Source: Cytophagales bacterium (GTDB lineage: Bacteria; Bacteroidota; Bacteroidia; Cytophagales; Cyclobacteriaceae). Taken from it: 64,000 nucleotides of DNA. The notes below the pieces were generated by a model that made no database searches, was not told the DNA's origin, and was given only the letters and a program-made list of their open reading frames with translations. Made by a program: the position numbers and the translations under genes. This document shows, one piece after another, positions 35,980 through 45,811 of the stretch. The DNA is taken from contig JAFLBR010000007.1 of NCBI GenBank assembly GCA_017303795.1, positions 62,001 to 126,000 on the forward strand. The letters run 5' to 3'. Numbering within the stretch: position 1 is the first letter of the stretch; the number at the start of each line of letters is the position of its first letter.

Positions 35980-38900
35980 ATGATCGTTTTTTCCCGGTTA
36001 GCAGTGTTGGTTTATGCTTTAGTGTACTTCACTGGGCTTACTACGCAAGGTCAATCATTTCTAGAGCAGCCCATTGGCTCTAATATTGGATTGAATAGTG
36101 TTTTTATGGTAGATACAAACGTTGGCTACGCTGGTAGTACCAAAGGAGTGTTCAAAACCTTAAACGGTGGACAAACCTGGTCGCTGCTTCCTTTTTTTAA
36201 TGTTTCTGGAAACACACAACAAGATTATACCACGCAGTACCTTGGTAAGCTAAATGTTCATTTTTCTAATTCGCAGACTGGTATTGCATTTGGCACCCAC
36301 ATTTTTGGCGGTGAGATTATTTTCAAAACGATTAATGGTGGCACAAACTGGAGTGTTGAACATCTTGAAGTCCCTAATACAGTTCCGCCTTTTGGGGTTA
36401 CGCCACCCTATTTAAAATCCATTCATGTTTGGGATACAAACAGAATGATTATTGTTGGAAATTTCGGGCGAGTGATGTCTACTCAGGATGGCGGAGATAC
36501 CTGGATTGCAAGTACCGTTAACCCTGATGCTGATTTGTTAAACGTTCAGTTCTCTTCCTTACAGGAAGGGTACACAGCCTCGAGCTCAAAACTATATTAT
36601 ACTTCGAATGGCGGTAGTCAATGGGTTAGCAGATCGCTTCCATTTGAACTTAATGATTTTCATTTTTTTAATAACCTTCACGGAATTGCAGTAGCCTCAA
36701 ATAAGTCTTTTTACACCACATTTGATGGTGGCTTTACTTGGGTGGAAGGTTATCTGGTCGCAGAAAAACAAATCGACAGGCTTAAATTTTTTGATGCTTT
36801 AACAGGATTTGCTTTTGGGTTTAACGGCTTAATCTACAAAACGACCGATGGAGGAAATACCTGGTTGAAAATCTTTCAAACTCAAGATGCCATTACTTCA
36901 GCCAGCCTTCTAACATCACAACAAATTTGGTTTAGCGTTAATCAAGGGTACTTATTATACTCAAATAATGGAGGCCAGATATCATCACAAACACCTACAA
37001 TTTCAGCTGTAACTCCTATCAACACCAGTATTGGATCAACTATAACCCTAACTGGTAATGCACTATCTTCTGTGATCGGTGTGCGTATTAATGGAGTTTC
37101 TGCTTTTTTTGAGCTGGTTAATGACGTTTTGTTGATAAGAGTCGGGCGAGGCACTACAACAGGTAAACTAGAAATGCAATGGCCGGGAGGGGTTGTAACA
37201 TCAGGGTTTGATATAATCGTTTCACAATGGCCACAACTCTATACTCCCTCACCCAACCTGATTCACCGAGGCACAACATCAATTATACAAGGCGAGAATT
37301 TGCAATATTTAACAACTCTGACTCTTGGTGGAGATAATTTTCCTTTCACCATCATTGATAATCAATCCATTTCCTTTTCAATACCCGAGTATTTTCACGT
37401 ATCGCTGGCTTCATTGGAGGCAACCTCAATATACGGAACTACGAGTGTAAGCTTAACTATTGGAGGTTCTCCACAAATTACTAACGTATTTTATAGTGGC
37501 GCGCCTGGTCAACAACTCACTGTACAGGGTCAGGATTTTTTATTAATTGATGAAGTACTATTCGGAAACTTACCATCTCCCTCGTTTACGATACTAAGTA
37601 ACACAGAATTAAAATGCATCATCCCATTCACCGCGTCTAAAGTTATTGTTCCTATAAAACTCGTTTCGGCAACACGTACTGGTATATCTCCTAACGACTT
37701 TACCATTTACCCTGCCCCCATTATTACATCCGTTGGACCCACAAGTTTAAAAAGTGGAGAGGAACTTCGAATAGAAGGGAGTTTCTTTCCTAGAGAATCG
37801 CCTGAAATAAATATTGGTGGTACTAAAATTCCATTTTCGGATATCCGGTTGGTGAGTGAGAATCTATTATTTGTTAAGATACCCGAAATGATGGATGGAA
37901 ATGTAGTCGTTCAAATTAAAAATGAAGGCGGGCTGCAAGGCTCCACATCTTTTTCTTTTACATCCAATGGCCGATTACCGTTCCGAATTGACAATGTAAC
38001 GCCTAATCCCGCAAATAGCACGACAAGAGTTAAAATTCAGGGGTTCTTTCCTCGTGTAGATTCATTGACCATAAATGGCACGCGCCAAACACTGGACACA
38101 AACGGTTTCAACGAAATCTATTTTACAGCAAATCCGCAAACTACATCGGGTAGGTTGATCCTGTATTTTCAAGGACAATCTCTGATTTATGAGGATGATC
38201 TTATTATAAGCGAATTTCCTTCACCACAATTTAGCTTCACACCAACAGAAGTTAGTGTTGGGATGAGGGTTAATGTTAAAGCCATTAATTCACGTTATAT
38301 TAATTCTATAAAGTTAAATGGAAGACACGTGCCGTTTCAGCCGCCACTAAATATTAGTACTGACTTAACATACTCCTTTATAGTAACAGAAGATATGGAA
38401 TCGGGTCCGATAAAAATTACTACAATTGATGGCACCTTTCAATCTGATAGAATTCTTCAAATAAAGCCTGCCCAAGAAATAAAGCCTGTTATTTATTCGG
38501 CATCACAGCTACCCTACAATTCCGAGTATACCTTGCAAATTGTAGGAGATAATCTTTCTATGGTAACCAGTGTAAGGTTTAAGGAATTTATTTCAACATT
38601 TGACATCATTAATGATGACACCTTACTGATTAAATTCCCAGAGTCAATTTCTAATTATTATGTGGATGGTGGCATGGTAACACTGGTATCTCCAGCCGGT
38701 CAGGCTTCCATCTATAGTACTTATTCGAGTTTTCCAACTCAGGTCGTAAGATCAATTTTCCCTAACACGGACAAGCGTGGTTCTTTTATTACTGTCAAAC
38801 TTTCCCCTCAAGAACCATACATAAATTACCCTAACCATTACAACTTTATTTTCGGAGAAACTATTTCATATAATAATGAAAAAATTAATGACTCAACTTA

Positions 38901-41900
38901 CTTAGTAGAAGTGCCGAGAACTGGCAATGTGGATGGTAAAGTAACTGTTGCTTTCAATGGCAATTTCTATTCTGGTGCCCCATTTGCATTAACTACTGAA
39001 GGATATTGCAATTGTAAAGGAACCGAGGCATCGACTATTAGTTTAAAAAAGGTCAAGATTGACCAACTTCTTGTGGATATTACAAGCGACCGTTACATCG
39101 ATAATGGTCACATTTCGATAGAAGCGGCTCCTGGACAAGTACTACAACTGGGCGCAATTTCCTCTGAGTATCATCATACCAATGTTTTTATAGACTGGAA
39201 CGCAAATGAAGAGTTTGAAGAACTTGAAATTCCACTACCAGGAAATGATGTTGCGCCACCCGATACAATGATCTATTCCAATTTGATCGTGCCATCACAT
39301 GTATTACCGGGATCTAAAGTTAAAATGCGTTTTATTGTAAATACTACTCCGGTTGATGATTCTTATCCGTGTGGTTTGATAAACGGTCAGGTTATTGATT
39401 TTACAATAGATATAACCGCACCGCCTGCTGGCATGAAAGTGTATGATTTTTACCCCGGAAATGGACCGGCTAATACCCAAGTTACCGTTACTGGAGATCA
39501 ATTAAATTTATTAACTGAGGTTTTGATAAATGGAATTCAGGTCCCCTTTACAACGCTAAATGAAAAAACTGTATCGCTTATAATACCAAATAACATAGGC
39601 AATGGTGCAATTTTATTCCGTACATCATCCACAGAAGTAGCTTCCTCTAAATGGTTCTTTAGTAGTTTTTCTCCGTATCCTTCTAATGATACCTTAAAGC
39701 AAGTTTACCGCGTAACGATCAATGGAAAAGATGTTTCTTTCTTTACGCAATACAATCCCGGTAATAACTTAGTGGAGATAACTCCAATTCAAAAATTTCC
39801 TGAAGATGGCTATCTGTGTGTATATACCATTCATGGCAACTTTTGCTTGAAAGATGCCAGGTTTGGAAGTATCATCAATTTTCCAGATCCTTTTATTGTG
39901 AAGGCCGGAGAACAAGTAACGCTAACCGGCCACAACCTTAGTGCTCTTACGCAAATTATGCTCATCCCCAATGAGCCAATTCCGTTTACAATTATTGACC
40001 AAAATACCTTAACATTTATACCTCCACCAAGCCCCCCCACTAATCGAGTCATCAGGTTTTCCGATAACTTTGCTATAAGGGAAAAAGAAGTGCTTTATAC
40101 AGTTGACTTGCCGGTATGCGATCCATTTAGGTTATGGAACGAAGGAATTGAGATTATTCAACTCCAGTTTAATGAAATCAATAATTTTTCTGGAAAGAAT
40201 ACTACAGGCGGATATTCAAACTATTCGCAACAACTAGCTATTGTTGATCAGTACAATCGATATTATACTAAAGCCGTTGTCAAGAACTTTTCGAATGAGG
40301 CTAAAAATGTAACTATAGAAGTTCACTTAAAGGATGATGATGGTTCTACACCCAGAGTAGGAGGTGACTACCTTGTTGGAATCTCCGGTGGGATTTTCTT
40401 AAATCCAGGAGAAGAAGCCATTTTGAATCCTTATCTCCAAATCCCAGACACCCTTGAAATTAATAAGCAGTTTAGTCTTTGGTTTATAGCTCGCGCTTAT
40501 TCTTACACCAATTTTTGCGAACCCCGTATCAGCGAAATTGAACAATACTCTATAGTTACCAGAAATGTAGAAACCCCGAACCTATTATCAATTACAGGTC
40601 TAAGTGAGACGCGTACTTCCGTAAATAAATCTATTACTATCGCTGGCACCGATCTTACCACAGTTAAATCCGTACAGATCGGAAATACGTATAGTCCATT
40701 TACCATACTTTCATCAACGGCACTTCAGGTTCAAGTGCCCATGGGTGCATCATCAGGTAACGTAAAAGTTAACTCACTTACATCAGTAGCCGAATCTGCT
40801 GAGCGATTACATATTGTGCAACCGCACGCATTTACATCATTTGAAAAAAACTTTGCAAACCCGGGTGAGCTGGTAAAAATCAATGGCAGTAATCTACATA
40901 ATGTTACTTCCATTCGATTTAACGGCATGCCAATAAGCCTAATCTGGCAGAATAGTTCAACGATCCAGTTAAAGCTCCCATCGAATGCTACTTCGGGAGC
41001 CTTCGAACTTCTAAATGAATTTGATCAATCGGTAACTACCACTAATTTCTACATTTGCGATGGGGTTACTCCCAATCCATTTTGTAAAGCTAATCAGCAA
41101 ATTCAGTTTGGTAGTATCGGTGATGCTACGTTTGGGCAAACACCAATTTCATTTTCTGCAACGGTCAATTCCGGCCTTCCCATTACTTACGCAAGTTCTA
41201 ATTCTTCTGTAGTAACAATTTCTGGAAATATAGGCACGATAGTAGGAACTGGTACAACACTTATAACGGCAAGCCAGCCCGGAAACACGCAATACAATCC
41301 GGCAACTGATGTTAGCATTAATCTAACTGTTTTAAAGGCTGGACAAACTATAAGTTTTATGCCTCCAGCAGATGTGGCTATAACAGATTTACCCCTTCAG
41401 CTAACTGCAACCGCCTCCTCAGGCTTGCCTATTTTGTACACCTCTACCAGTAGTGTAGAAATTATTGGCCAGAATTTGACCACATCATTACCAGGACTAA
41501 TAAACATAAAAGCTAATCAACCGGGGAACCAAAATTTTTTACCTGCTGCTTCTGTAGAATATTCCTTTTGCATTCTGCCAGCTAAGCCACTTATAAGTTT
41601 GCGCGAAACGCAAACCGGACAATATGAATTAACTTCCAGCAGCATGACTGGTAATCAATGGTTTAAAAATGACATTGAAATAGGTGGTGCAACAAATGCT
41701 ACTTTAGTTGTTACAGAGTCAGGATCATACAAGCTAAAAGTTACTGCCGGGCAGTGTTCAAGTGCCTTTTCTGAAAAAGTAGATGTTTTAATTACCTCCG
41801 CGAATGATTCCATTTTACCAGTTGCAACTCTTTATCCCAATCCTGTTGGTGGGAACTTGATTGTTGCACTTAGCGAGCCAGCAACTGAAATAAGTGTGTT

Positions 41901-42054
41901 CAACCTATTGGGCGTCCAACTAAGGAACATTAAAGTAGTAGGTACTGATTCAACTTACGAGTTAAATTTGATTGATCTCGTGGCAGGCGTTTATATCATA
42001 GAAATCTATAATCAAAAGAATGTTATTCTAAGGCAAAGAATTAGTAAAAAGTAG
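35980..42054 (+). CDS. Giant surface protein: YCF48/BNR repeats, IPT/TIG domains, GEVED, Ig-like, type IX sorting domain
   Basis: A 2024-residue exported protein from ATG 35980 (TTG 35974 also opens the frame). Order: signal peptide (1-27); six BNR/YCF48-type repeats with a GG-x-x-W core near 62, 117, 168, 208, 247 and 289; many IPT/TIG-like domains (about 336-1005) with the recurring G-x-x-I/V-T-L-x-G start; a GEVED domain (about 1010-1147, VFIDWNANEEFEE); more TIG (about 1150-1370); a region near 1380-1530 that I cannot name; TIG again (1532-1693); two Big/MBG-like domains (about 1705-1865); an Ig-like domain; and a Por sorting domain (about 1945-2024, YPNPVGGNL). The layout fits a secreted adhesin or surface-scaffold protein. 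Its codons are AT-rich. The end converges on dusB with a 14-base overlap. Confidence 0.85.
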   Translation: MIVFSRLAVLVYALVYFTGLTTQGQSFLEQPIGSNIGLNSVFMVDTNVGYAGSTKGVFKTLNGGQTWSLLPFFNVSGNTQQDYTTQYLGKLNVHFSNSQTGIAFGTHIFGGEIIFKTINGGTNWSVEHLEVPNTVPPFGVTPPYLKSIHVWDTNRMIIVGNFGRVMSTQDGGDTWIASTVNPDADLLNVQFSSLQEGYTASSSKLYYTSNGGSQWVSRSLPFELNDFHFFNNLHGIAVASNKSFYTTFDGGFTWVEGYLVAEKQIDRLKFFDALTGFAFGFNGLIYKTTDGGNTWLKIFQTQDAITSASLLTSQQIWFSVNQGYLLYSNNGGQISSQTPTISAVTPINTSIGSTITLTGNALSSVIGVRINGVSAFFELVNDVLLIRVGRGTTTGKLEMQWPGGVVTSGFDIIVSQWPQLYTPSPNLIHRGTTSIIQGENLQYLTTLTLGGDNFPFTIIDNQSISFSIPEYFHVSLASLEATSIYGTTSVSLTIGGSPQITNVFYSGAPGQQLTVQGQDFLLIDEVLFGNLPSPSFTILSNTELKCIIPFTASKVIVPIKLVSATRTGISPNDFTIYPAPIITSVGPTSLKSGEELRIEGSFFPRESPEINIGGTKIPFSDIRLVSENLLFVKIPEMMDGNVVVQIKNEGGLQGSTSFSFTSNGRLPFRIDNVTPNPANSTTRVKIQGFFPRVDSLTINGTRQTLDTNGFNEIYFTANPQTTSGRLILYFQGQSLIYEDDLIISEFPSPQFSFTPTEVSVGMRVNVKAINSRYINSIKLNGRHVPFQPPLNISTDLTYSFIVTEDMESGPIKITTIDGTFQSDRILQIKPAQEIKPVIYSASQLPYNSEYTLQIVGDNLSMVTSVRFKEFISTFDIINDDTLLIKFPESISNYYVDGGMVTLVSPAGQASIYSTYSSFPTQVVRSIFPNTDKRGSFITVKLSPQEPYINYPNHYNFIFGETISYNNEKINDSTYLVEVPRTGNVDGKVTVAFNGNFYSGAPFALTTEGYCNCKGTEASTISLKKVKIDQLLVDITSDRYIDNGHISIEAAPGQVLQLGAISSEYHHTNVFIDWNANEEFEELEIPLPGNDVAPPDTMIYSNLIVPSHVLPGSKVKMRFIVNTTPVDDSYPCGLINGQVIDFTIDITAPPAGMKVYDFYPGNGPANTQVTVTGDQLNLLTEVLINGIQVPFTTLNEKTVSLIIPNNIGNGAILFRTSSTEVASSKWFFSSFSPYPSNDTLKQVYRVTINGKDVSFFTQYNPGNNLVEITPIQKFPEDGYLCVYTIHGNFCLKDARFGSIINFPDPFIVKAGEQVTLTGHNLSALTQIMLIPNEPIPFTIIDQNTLTFIPPPSPPTNRVIRFSDNFAIREKEVLYTVDLPVCDPFRLWNEGIEIIQLQFNEINNFSGKNTTGGYSNYSQQLAIVDQYNRYYTKAVVKNFSNEAKNVTIEVHLKDDDGSTPRVGGDYLVGISGGIFLNPGEEAILNPYLQIPDTLEINKQFSLWFIARAYSYTNFCEPRISEIEQYSIVTRNVETPNLLSITGLSETRTSVNKSITIAGTDLTTVKSVQIGNTYSPFTILSSTALQVQVPMGASSGNVKVNSLTSVAESAERLHIVQPHAFTSFEKNFANPGELVKINGSNLHNVTSIRFNGMPISLIWQNSSTIQLKLPSNATSGAFELLNEFDQSVTTTNFYICDGVTPNPFCKANQQIQFGSIGDATFGQTPISFSATVNSGLPITYASSNSSVVTISGNIGTIVGTGTTLITASQPGNTQYNPATDVSINLTVLKAGQTISFMPPADVAITDLPLQLTATASSGLPILYTSTSSVEIIGQNLTTSLPGLINIKANQPGNQNFLPAASVEYSFCILPAKPLISLRETQTGQYELTSSSMTGNQWFKNDIEIGGATNATLVVTESGSYKLKVTAGQCSSAFSEKVDVLITSANDSILPVATLYPNPVGGNLIVALSEPATEISVFNLLGVQLRNIKVVGTDSTYELNLIDLVAGVYIIEIYNQKNVILRQRISKK

Positions 42055-43051
42055 GGTGAACGAAGTCTATGTTAAGATTATAGGTTTCTATAACTGTGTC
42101 TAATATCTGATTAATCTCTTCCTGGGTATCGGCCTCCACCAACCGGGTGCGGAAGGGTTTAAAATCAGGAGTGCCTCTGAAATAATTGGTGTAGTGCCTG
42201 CGCATTTCAAAGATGCCAAGCTTACCACCTTTCCAGCGAATGGAGAAATCTAAATGTTGCCGCACAATGCGCACTCGTTCATTCATATCGGGTGGTGAAA
42301 GTTGTTCTCCAGTTTTTAAATAATGTTTAATCTCATTAAAAACCCAGGGCGCACCAATACTGGCACGACCAATCATAACACCATCTACACCATACCGGTT
42401 TTTATACTCCACTGCTTTTTGTGGTGAGTCGATATCGCCATTACCAAAAATCGGAATGTGCATACGCGGATTTTCTTTCACCTTACCAATCAAGGTCCAG
42501 TCAGCAGAACCTTTGTACATCTGCACACGCGTGCGACCGTGTATCGACAAGGCTTTGATACCAATATCTTGTAATCGCTCTGCAACCTCAACTATGTTCC
42601 TTGTATTATCATCCCAACCCAACCGGGTTTTAACGGTAACGGGAAGCGAAGTTGCCTTTACTACTTCTTCCGTCATGCGTACCATCTTGGGTATATCTTG
42701 CAGCAACGCGGCACCTGCACCTTTGCAGGCCACGGCTTTCACCGGGCAACCATAGTTAATATCAATCAGATCGGGATTAGCTGCGGCTGCAATCTCCGCT
42801 GCTTCGCGCATGCTATCTACATTGCCACCAAAAAGCTGAATGCCAATGGGGCGTTCATATTCAAAAATATCAAGCTTCTGTTTGCTCTTTGCTGCGTGGC
42901 GAATCAAACCTTCACTGGAAATAAATTCGGTGTACATTAAATCGGCACCACCGGCTTTACACACCGCACGAAAAGGCGGATCGCTTACATCCTCCATAGG
43001 AGCGAGTAGCAGCGGGAAATCTTCCAGTTCTATGTTGCCAATTTTTACCAC
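42041..43051 (-). CDS. dusB: tRNA-dihydrouridine synthase (DusB-type)
   Basis: The 336-residue FMN enzyme reduces specific uridines in tRNA to dihydrouridine. Motifs: LLLAPMEDVSDPPFR (about 13-27), NYGCPVKAVACKGAGAALL (seen as NYGCPV with catalytic Cys and GAGAALL), VTVKTRLGW, IHGRTR, FGNGDI and DGVMIGRASIG. The start codon is GTG at 43051; no ATG fits, and the sequence before it is short. It is a single gene between the giant surface protein (convergent) and the CPBP gene (divergent). Confidence 0.95.
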   Translation of the reverse strand: MVKIGNIELEDFPLLLAPMEDVSDPPFRAVCKAGGADLMYTEFISSEGLIRHAAKSKQKLDIFEYERPIGIQLFGGNVDSMREAAEIAAAANPDLIDINYGCPVKAVACKGAGAALLQDIPKMVRMTEEVVKATSLPVTVKTRLGWDDNTRNIVEVAERLQDIGIKALSIHGRTRVQMYKGSADWTLIGKVKENPRMHIPIFGNGDIDSPQKAVEYKNRYGVDGVMIGRASIGAPWVFNEIKHYLKTGEQLSPPDMNERVRIVRQHLDFSIRWKGGKLGIFEMRRHYTNYFRGTPDFKPFRTRLVEADTQEEINQILDTVIETYNLNIDFVHPTFY

Positions 43052-43111
43052 TTTGATATTCTGATCAAAAACCCCGTTGTTTGCGGCACAAAATTAAGTC
43101 TTTTTGCACAC

Positions 43112-44041
43112 ATGTCCGGACTTACAGGTATTTCGAAGCGCAATCCATTACTCTCAGTTTTTCTTATTCTGTGTACGCTTGTAATTGGGTTTATCATTAT
43201 TGGCCCAATTGTGGGGTTTCTCATTTCGTTGCCCTTCTTTGAAGGAACCATGTTCGATTTGATTGAACAACTGCAAAACCCCGGTCAATACCCGGAGTTA
43301 AAAACGCCCGTATTAATTACACAAGGCTTTGCCACATTAATAGGTTTAATTTTAATCCCGTGGCTATACTTGTATTCTCAAGAAAGAATAAGTCCGTTAG
43401 GTTGGGTTAAAAAAAGTCCGGCTTCAATAATAATTGTTGTTGTACTGATTGTAATTGCCTTTATGGCTCCTAACTCATGGGTTATTGAATGGAATACAAA
43501 TTTCACATTTCCGGATTTTCTAAAAGTTTTTGGAGAATGGGCTCGCGAGCGTGAAGATGCAGCCGCTGAACTCACAAAACTCTTTACAGTTTTTAATACA
43601 CTCGCAGAATTTGTGATGGGGTTAGTGATAATCGCCCTGTTACCCGCCATTGGTGAAGAATTGGTTTTTCGTGGCATGTTGCAACCGGAGTTTTATCGCG
43701 CCAGCGGAAACCATCATGTAGCTATCTGGGTTACAGCATTTATTTTCAGTGCATTCCACATGCAGTTTTTTGGTTTTGTACCACGCATGTTATTAGGTGC
43801 GTTGTTTGGTTATCTCTATTTGTGGTCAGGAAATTTTTTAATGCCGGTTCTTGCTCATTTTGTAAATAACGGGTTTATGGTTTTAATGATGTACCTACAC
43901 CAGCAGGAGATTAGCAAACTAGATATTGAATCCCCTGAAGCCGCTCCATGGACAGCTATACTTCCGTTTACACTTGTGTTTGCCGGTTTACTTTATTACT
44001 ACTACAAGTTTTATAAAAATCAAAACTCAGTTTTGATATGA
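43112..44041 (+). CDS. CPBP-family intramembrane glutamic endopeptidase
   Basis: A membrane protein of 309 residues with about eight hydrophobic segments. It carries the CPBP/Abi motifs: EELVFRGML (about 188-196, the catalytic Glu pair and Arg), FSAFHMQFFGF (about 211-221) and AHFVNNGF (about 249-256), which supply His and Asn. Homologues are CAAX-prenyl-protease-like and, in Gram-positives, bacteriocin self-immunity proteins; in Bacteroidota the role is unknown. Its stop overlaps the cdsA start by 4 bases, so the two are translationally coupled. Confidence 0.9.
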   Translation: MSGLTGISKRNPLLSVFLILCTLVIGFIIIGPIVGFLISLPFFEGTMFDLIEQLQNPGQYPELKTPVLITQGFATLIGLILIPWLYLYSQERISPLGWVKKSPASIIIVVVLIVIAFMAPNSWVIEWNTNFTFPDFLKVFGEWAREREDAAAELTKLFTVFNTLAEFVMGLVIIALLPAIGEELVFRGMLQPEFYRASGNHHVAIWVTAFIFSAFHMQFFGFVPRMLLGALFGYLYLWSGNFLMPVLAHFVNNGFMVLMMYLHQQEISKLDIESPEAAPWTAILPFTLVFAGLLYYYYKFYKNQNSVLI

Positions 44042-44880
44042 GCACTGGTAAATTCAGCAACCTGATACCACGACTCATTACCGCATTGCTGGGTGCAGCC
44101 GGTATTGTGTTTGGCATTGTGTATAGCGAGTGGACTTACTTTGTGGTATTCTTCATCATCTGCATGTTTTCGTTAATCGAGTTTTATAAACTCTCTGGTT
44201 TAGATGGTATGCTTCCGCAGAAAACATTTGGCACTATTTGCGGATTGCTTATTTTCTGTTTGTCGTTTTTTATTGAGCGGGGCGATATTTCGTATCGATA
44301 CTATTTTTTGATTTTCCCGGCAGTATCGTGTGTATATATGATTAAGCTCTACAAAAAATTTGAGCGTAAACCTTTCACCAATATCGCTTACAATTTTCTG
44401 GGTATTTTTTACGTGGCCGTTCCATTTGCGTTGCTAAACATTGCAACCTTCGAAAATCAGGTGTACGATTACCAGATTATTTTCGGCAGTTTGTTTATTC
44501 TGTGGGCCAGCGATACGGGGGCTTACTTTGCCGGTAGTTTGTTTGGTAAACGAAAATTGTTCGAACGCATTTCGCCAAAAAAATCGTGGGAAGGTTTTGC
44601 CGGAGGCGCAGTACTTGCTTTTGCTTTTGCTTACGGTCTGCCCTATTTCTTTAGTGCTATTGGTCATGAACCCACTATTCGCTCCTGGCAATGGATGGTG
44701 GTTGGTGTAATTATAATTGTAGGCGGTACGTTTGGCGATTTAGTAGAATCGCTTTTAAAGCGCAGCATCGAAATTAAAGACTCCGGCACCAGCCTTCCCG
44801 GCCACGGAGGTTTTTTAGATCGGTTTGATGGGTTGTTAATTTCGGCTCCGTTTATAGTAGCGTTTCTGGAGATTTTTTGA
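44038..44880 (+). CDS. cdsA: Phosphatidate cytidylyltransferase (CDP-diglyceride synthase)
   Basis: CdsA makes CDP-diacylglycerol from phosphatidate and CTP, the entry to phosphatidylserine, phosphatidylethanolamine and phosphatidylglycerol. The 280-residue protein has about seven to eight membrane helices and the CDS signature near the C-terminus (LKRSIEIKDSGTSLPGHGG with FLDRFDG following at about 238-262). Complete, ending VAFLEIF. A diverged partial copy of its 3' end lies at 45487-45571, beyond a VapBC-like pair. Psd, which acts later in the same pathway, lies 2.3 kb downstream. Confidence 0.95.
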   Translation: MSTGKFSNLIPRLITALLGAAGIVFGIVYSEWTYFVVFFIICMFSLIEFYKLSGLDGMLPQKTFGTICGLLIFCLSFFIERGDISYRYYFLIFPAVSCVYMIKLYKKFERKPFTNIAYNFLGIFYVAVPFALLNIATFENQVYDYQIIFGSLFILWASDTGAYFAGSLFGKRKLFERISPKKSWEGFAGGAVLAFAFAYGLPYFFSAIGHEPTIRSWQWMVVGVIIIVGGTFGDLVESLLKRSIEIKDSGTSLPGHGGFLDRFDGLLISAPFIVAFLEIF

Positions 44881-44929
44881 GTCTTTCTTAAACGCACTCA
44901 TTCCCAATTAAAAAGAACTCGGATTTGTT

Positions 44930-44937
44930 TAAATTTG
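44930..44937 (+). promoter_or_regulatory. -7-like box (TAAATTTG) just before the vapB-like start
   Basis: TAAATTTG fits TAnnTTTG and ends three bases before ATG 44941. If used, the mRNA would be nearly leaderless. Confidence 0.35.
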
Positions 44938-44940
44938 TCT

Positions 44941-45111
44941 ATGACTATTAAAATTTCCAAAAGGGAGTCTGCAAAAACAAAAGAAAAAAAACTTGCTAAG
45001 GCTACCTCCAAATCAAAGCATATTAACTGGGATAAATACTTCGGAAAAATTAAATTCCCTGTAGATGCTATCACCTATCAACTAAAGGTTAGGGATGAGT
45101 GGGGCAAGTAA
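44941..45111 (+). CDS. VapB-like antitoxin of Bacteroidota type (pair 1)
   Basis: A 56-residue protein that the usual size cut-offs miss. It is basic at the start (KISKRESAKTKEKK), then has FGKIKF near 34-39, and ends with RDEWGK. The FGKIKF...RDEW pattern is shared with the antitoxin at 57683-57859. It overlaps the toxin gene by 17 bases, typical of toxin-antitoxin pairs. By family knowledge its C-terminal part would block the PIN active site and its N-terminal part would bind the operator. Assignment rests on the pairing and the shared motif. Confidence 0.7.
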   Translation: MTIKISKRESAKTKEKKLAKATSKSKHINWDKYFGKIKFPVDAITYQLKVRDEWGK

Positions 45112-45463
45112 TATTCTGGTTGACACTAATCTTATTATACTTGCTATAGGCGGCAATAAAGACATTCGTAATCTTCTGGATGGAAGAACACTTTTCATTT
45201 CTATAATTACTGAAATTGAGTTATTGAGTATCCCATTTCAAAGCTCAGCCGATGAAAGGCTAATGCGCGATTTCATATCGAATTGTTTTTTAATTGAGCT
45301 GGACCTGGAGGTACGAAAGCAAGCCATATCAATCAGGAAACGCCATAAAATTAAATTACCCGATGCCATTATTGCTGCATCATCCGTTTCTAAGCGCATC
45401 ACGTTGTTTACAGCAGATAAAGGTTTTGGTAAAATAACAGGATTAAATGCGGTGGTTATCTAG
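45095..45463 (+). CDS. PIN-domain VapC-like ribonuclease toxin (pair 1)
   Basis: The 122-residue PIN-fold protein keeps its acidic active site: Asp10 (LVDTN), Glu42 (ITEIELLS), Asp90 (KLPDAIIAA) and Asp108 (FTADKGF). VapC toxins cut tRNA or rRNA and stop growth. The ATG at 45095 lies within the antitoxin gene, so translation should be coupled. The neighbours are cdsA (upstream) and a decayed cdsA 3' fragment (downstream), which suggests recent insertion. Close relative of the toxin at 57317-57676. Confidence 0.85.
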   Translation: MSGASNILVDTNLIILAIGGNKDIRNLLDGRTLFISIITEIELLSIPFQSSADERLMRDFISNCFLIELDLEVRKQAISIRKRHKIKLPDAIIAASSVSKRITLFTADKGFGKITGLNAVVI

Positions 45464-45486
45464 AATTACCCCTCTTCGAAATGCCC

Positions 45487-45571
45487 TTAAAGGACACGGA
45501 GTCTCCTCGTAGGCTCGCTAGTTTATTGATCTCCGGCACCATTCATTGTAGCCTTTCTGGATATTTTTTGA
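45487..45571 (+). pseudogene. Decayed 3' end of a second, diverged cdsA
   Basis: The last 48 bases align with the final 16 codons of cdsA (44833-44880) with 9 mismatches and one inserted base; nearly all mismatches fall on third codon positions, and removing the extra C restores LLISAPF...AFLDIF and the stop. Further upstream GG-CACGGAG matches the PGHGG codons, followed by small indels. It is therefore a remnant of a real coding sequence that diverged under selection before losing its reading frame, not a fresh duplicate of the neighbouring gene. Confidence 0.8.
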
Positions 45572-45811
45572 TGCTTTGAAAAAAGACCTATAAGGTTTTC
45601 AAATGCTGGCTGGTCTTCAGATAACAACAATAATTTAACCTAACTCTACCTGCCTTCACTTAGCAAGCCTGCTGATAATCAATACCTTTGACCCTTACAG
45701 ATATTACCCCTTACAACCGTATGGGAATACCGAATTTCTATATCTTTGCAACCGATTTAGCAGCCCCGAAAGGGCATTTTCTGATAATCGAAATAAATTT
45801 TCAATAACCGT
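45572..45811. other. Intergenic region before glutamate dehydrogenase
   Basis: After the cdsA remnant no gene is visible. The right part holds a likely promoter box TATCTTTG (45741-45748). Confidence 0.5.
45741..45748 (+). promoter_or_regulatory. Likely -7 box of gdh (TATCTTTG)
   Basis: TATCTTTG matches TAnnTTTG exactly, 63 bases before the start. No TTG is present at the right distance upstream. Confidence 0.45.
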
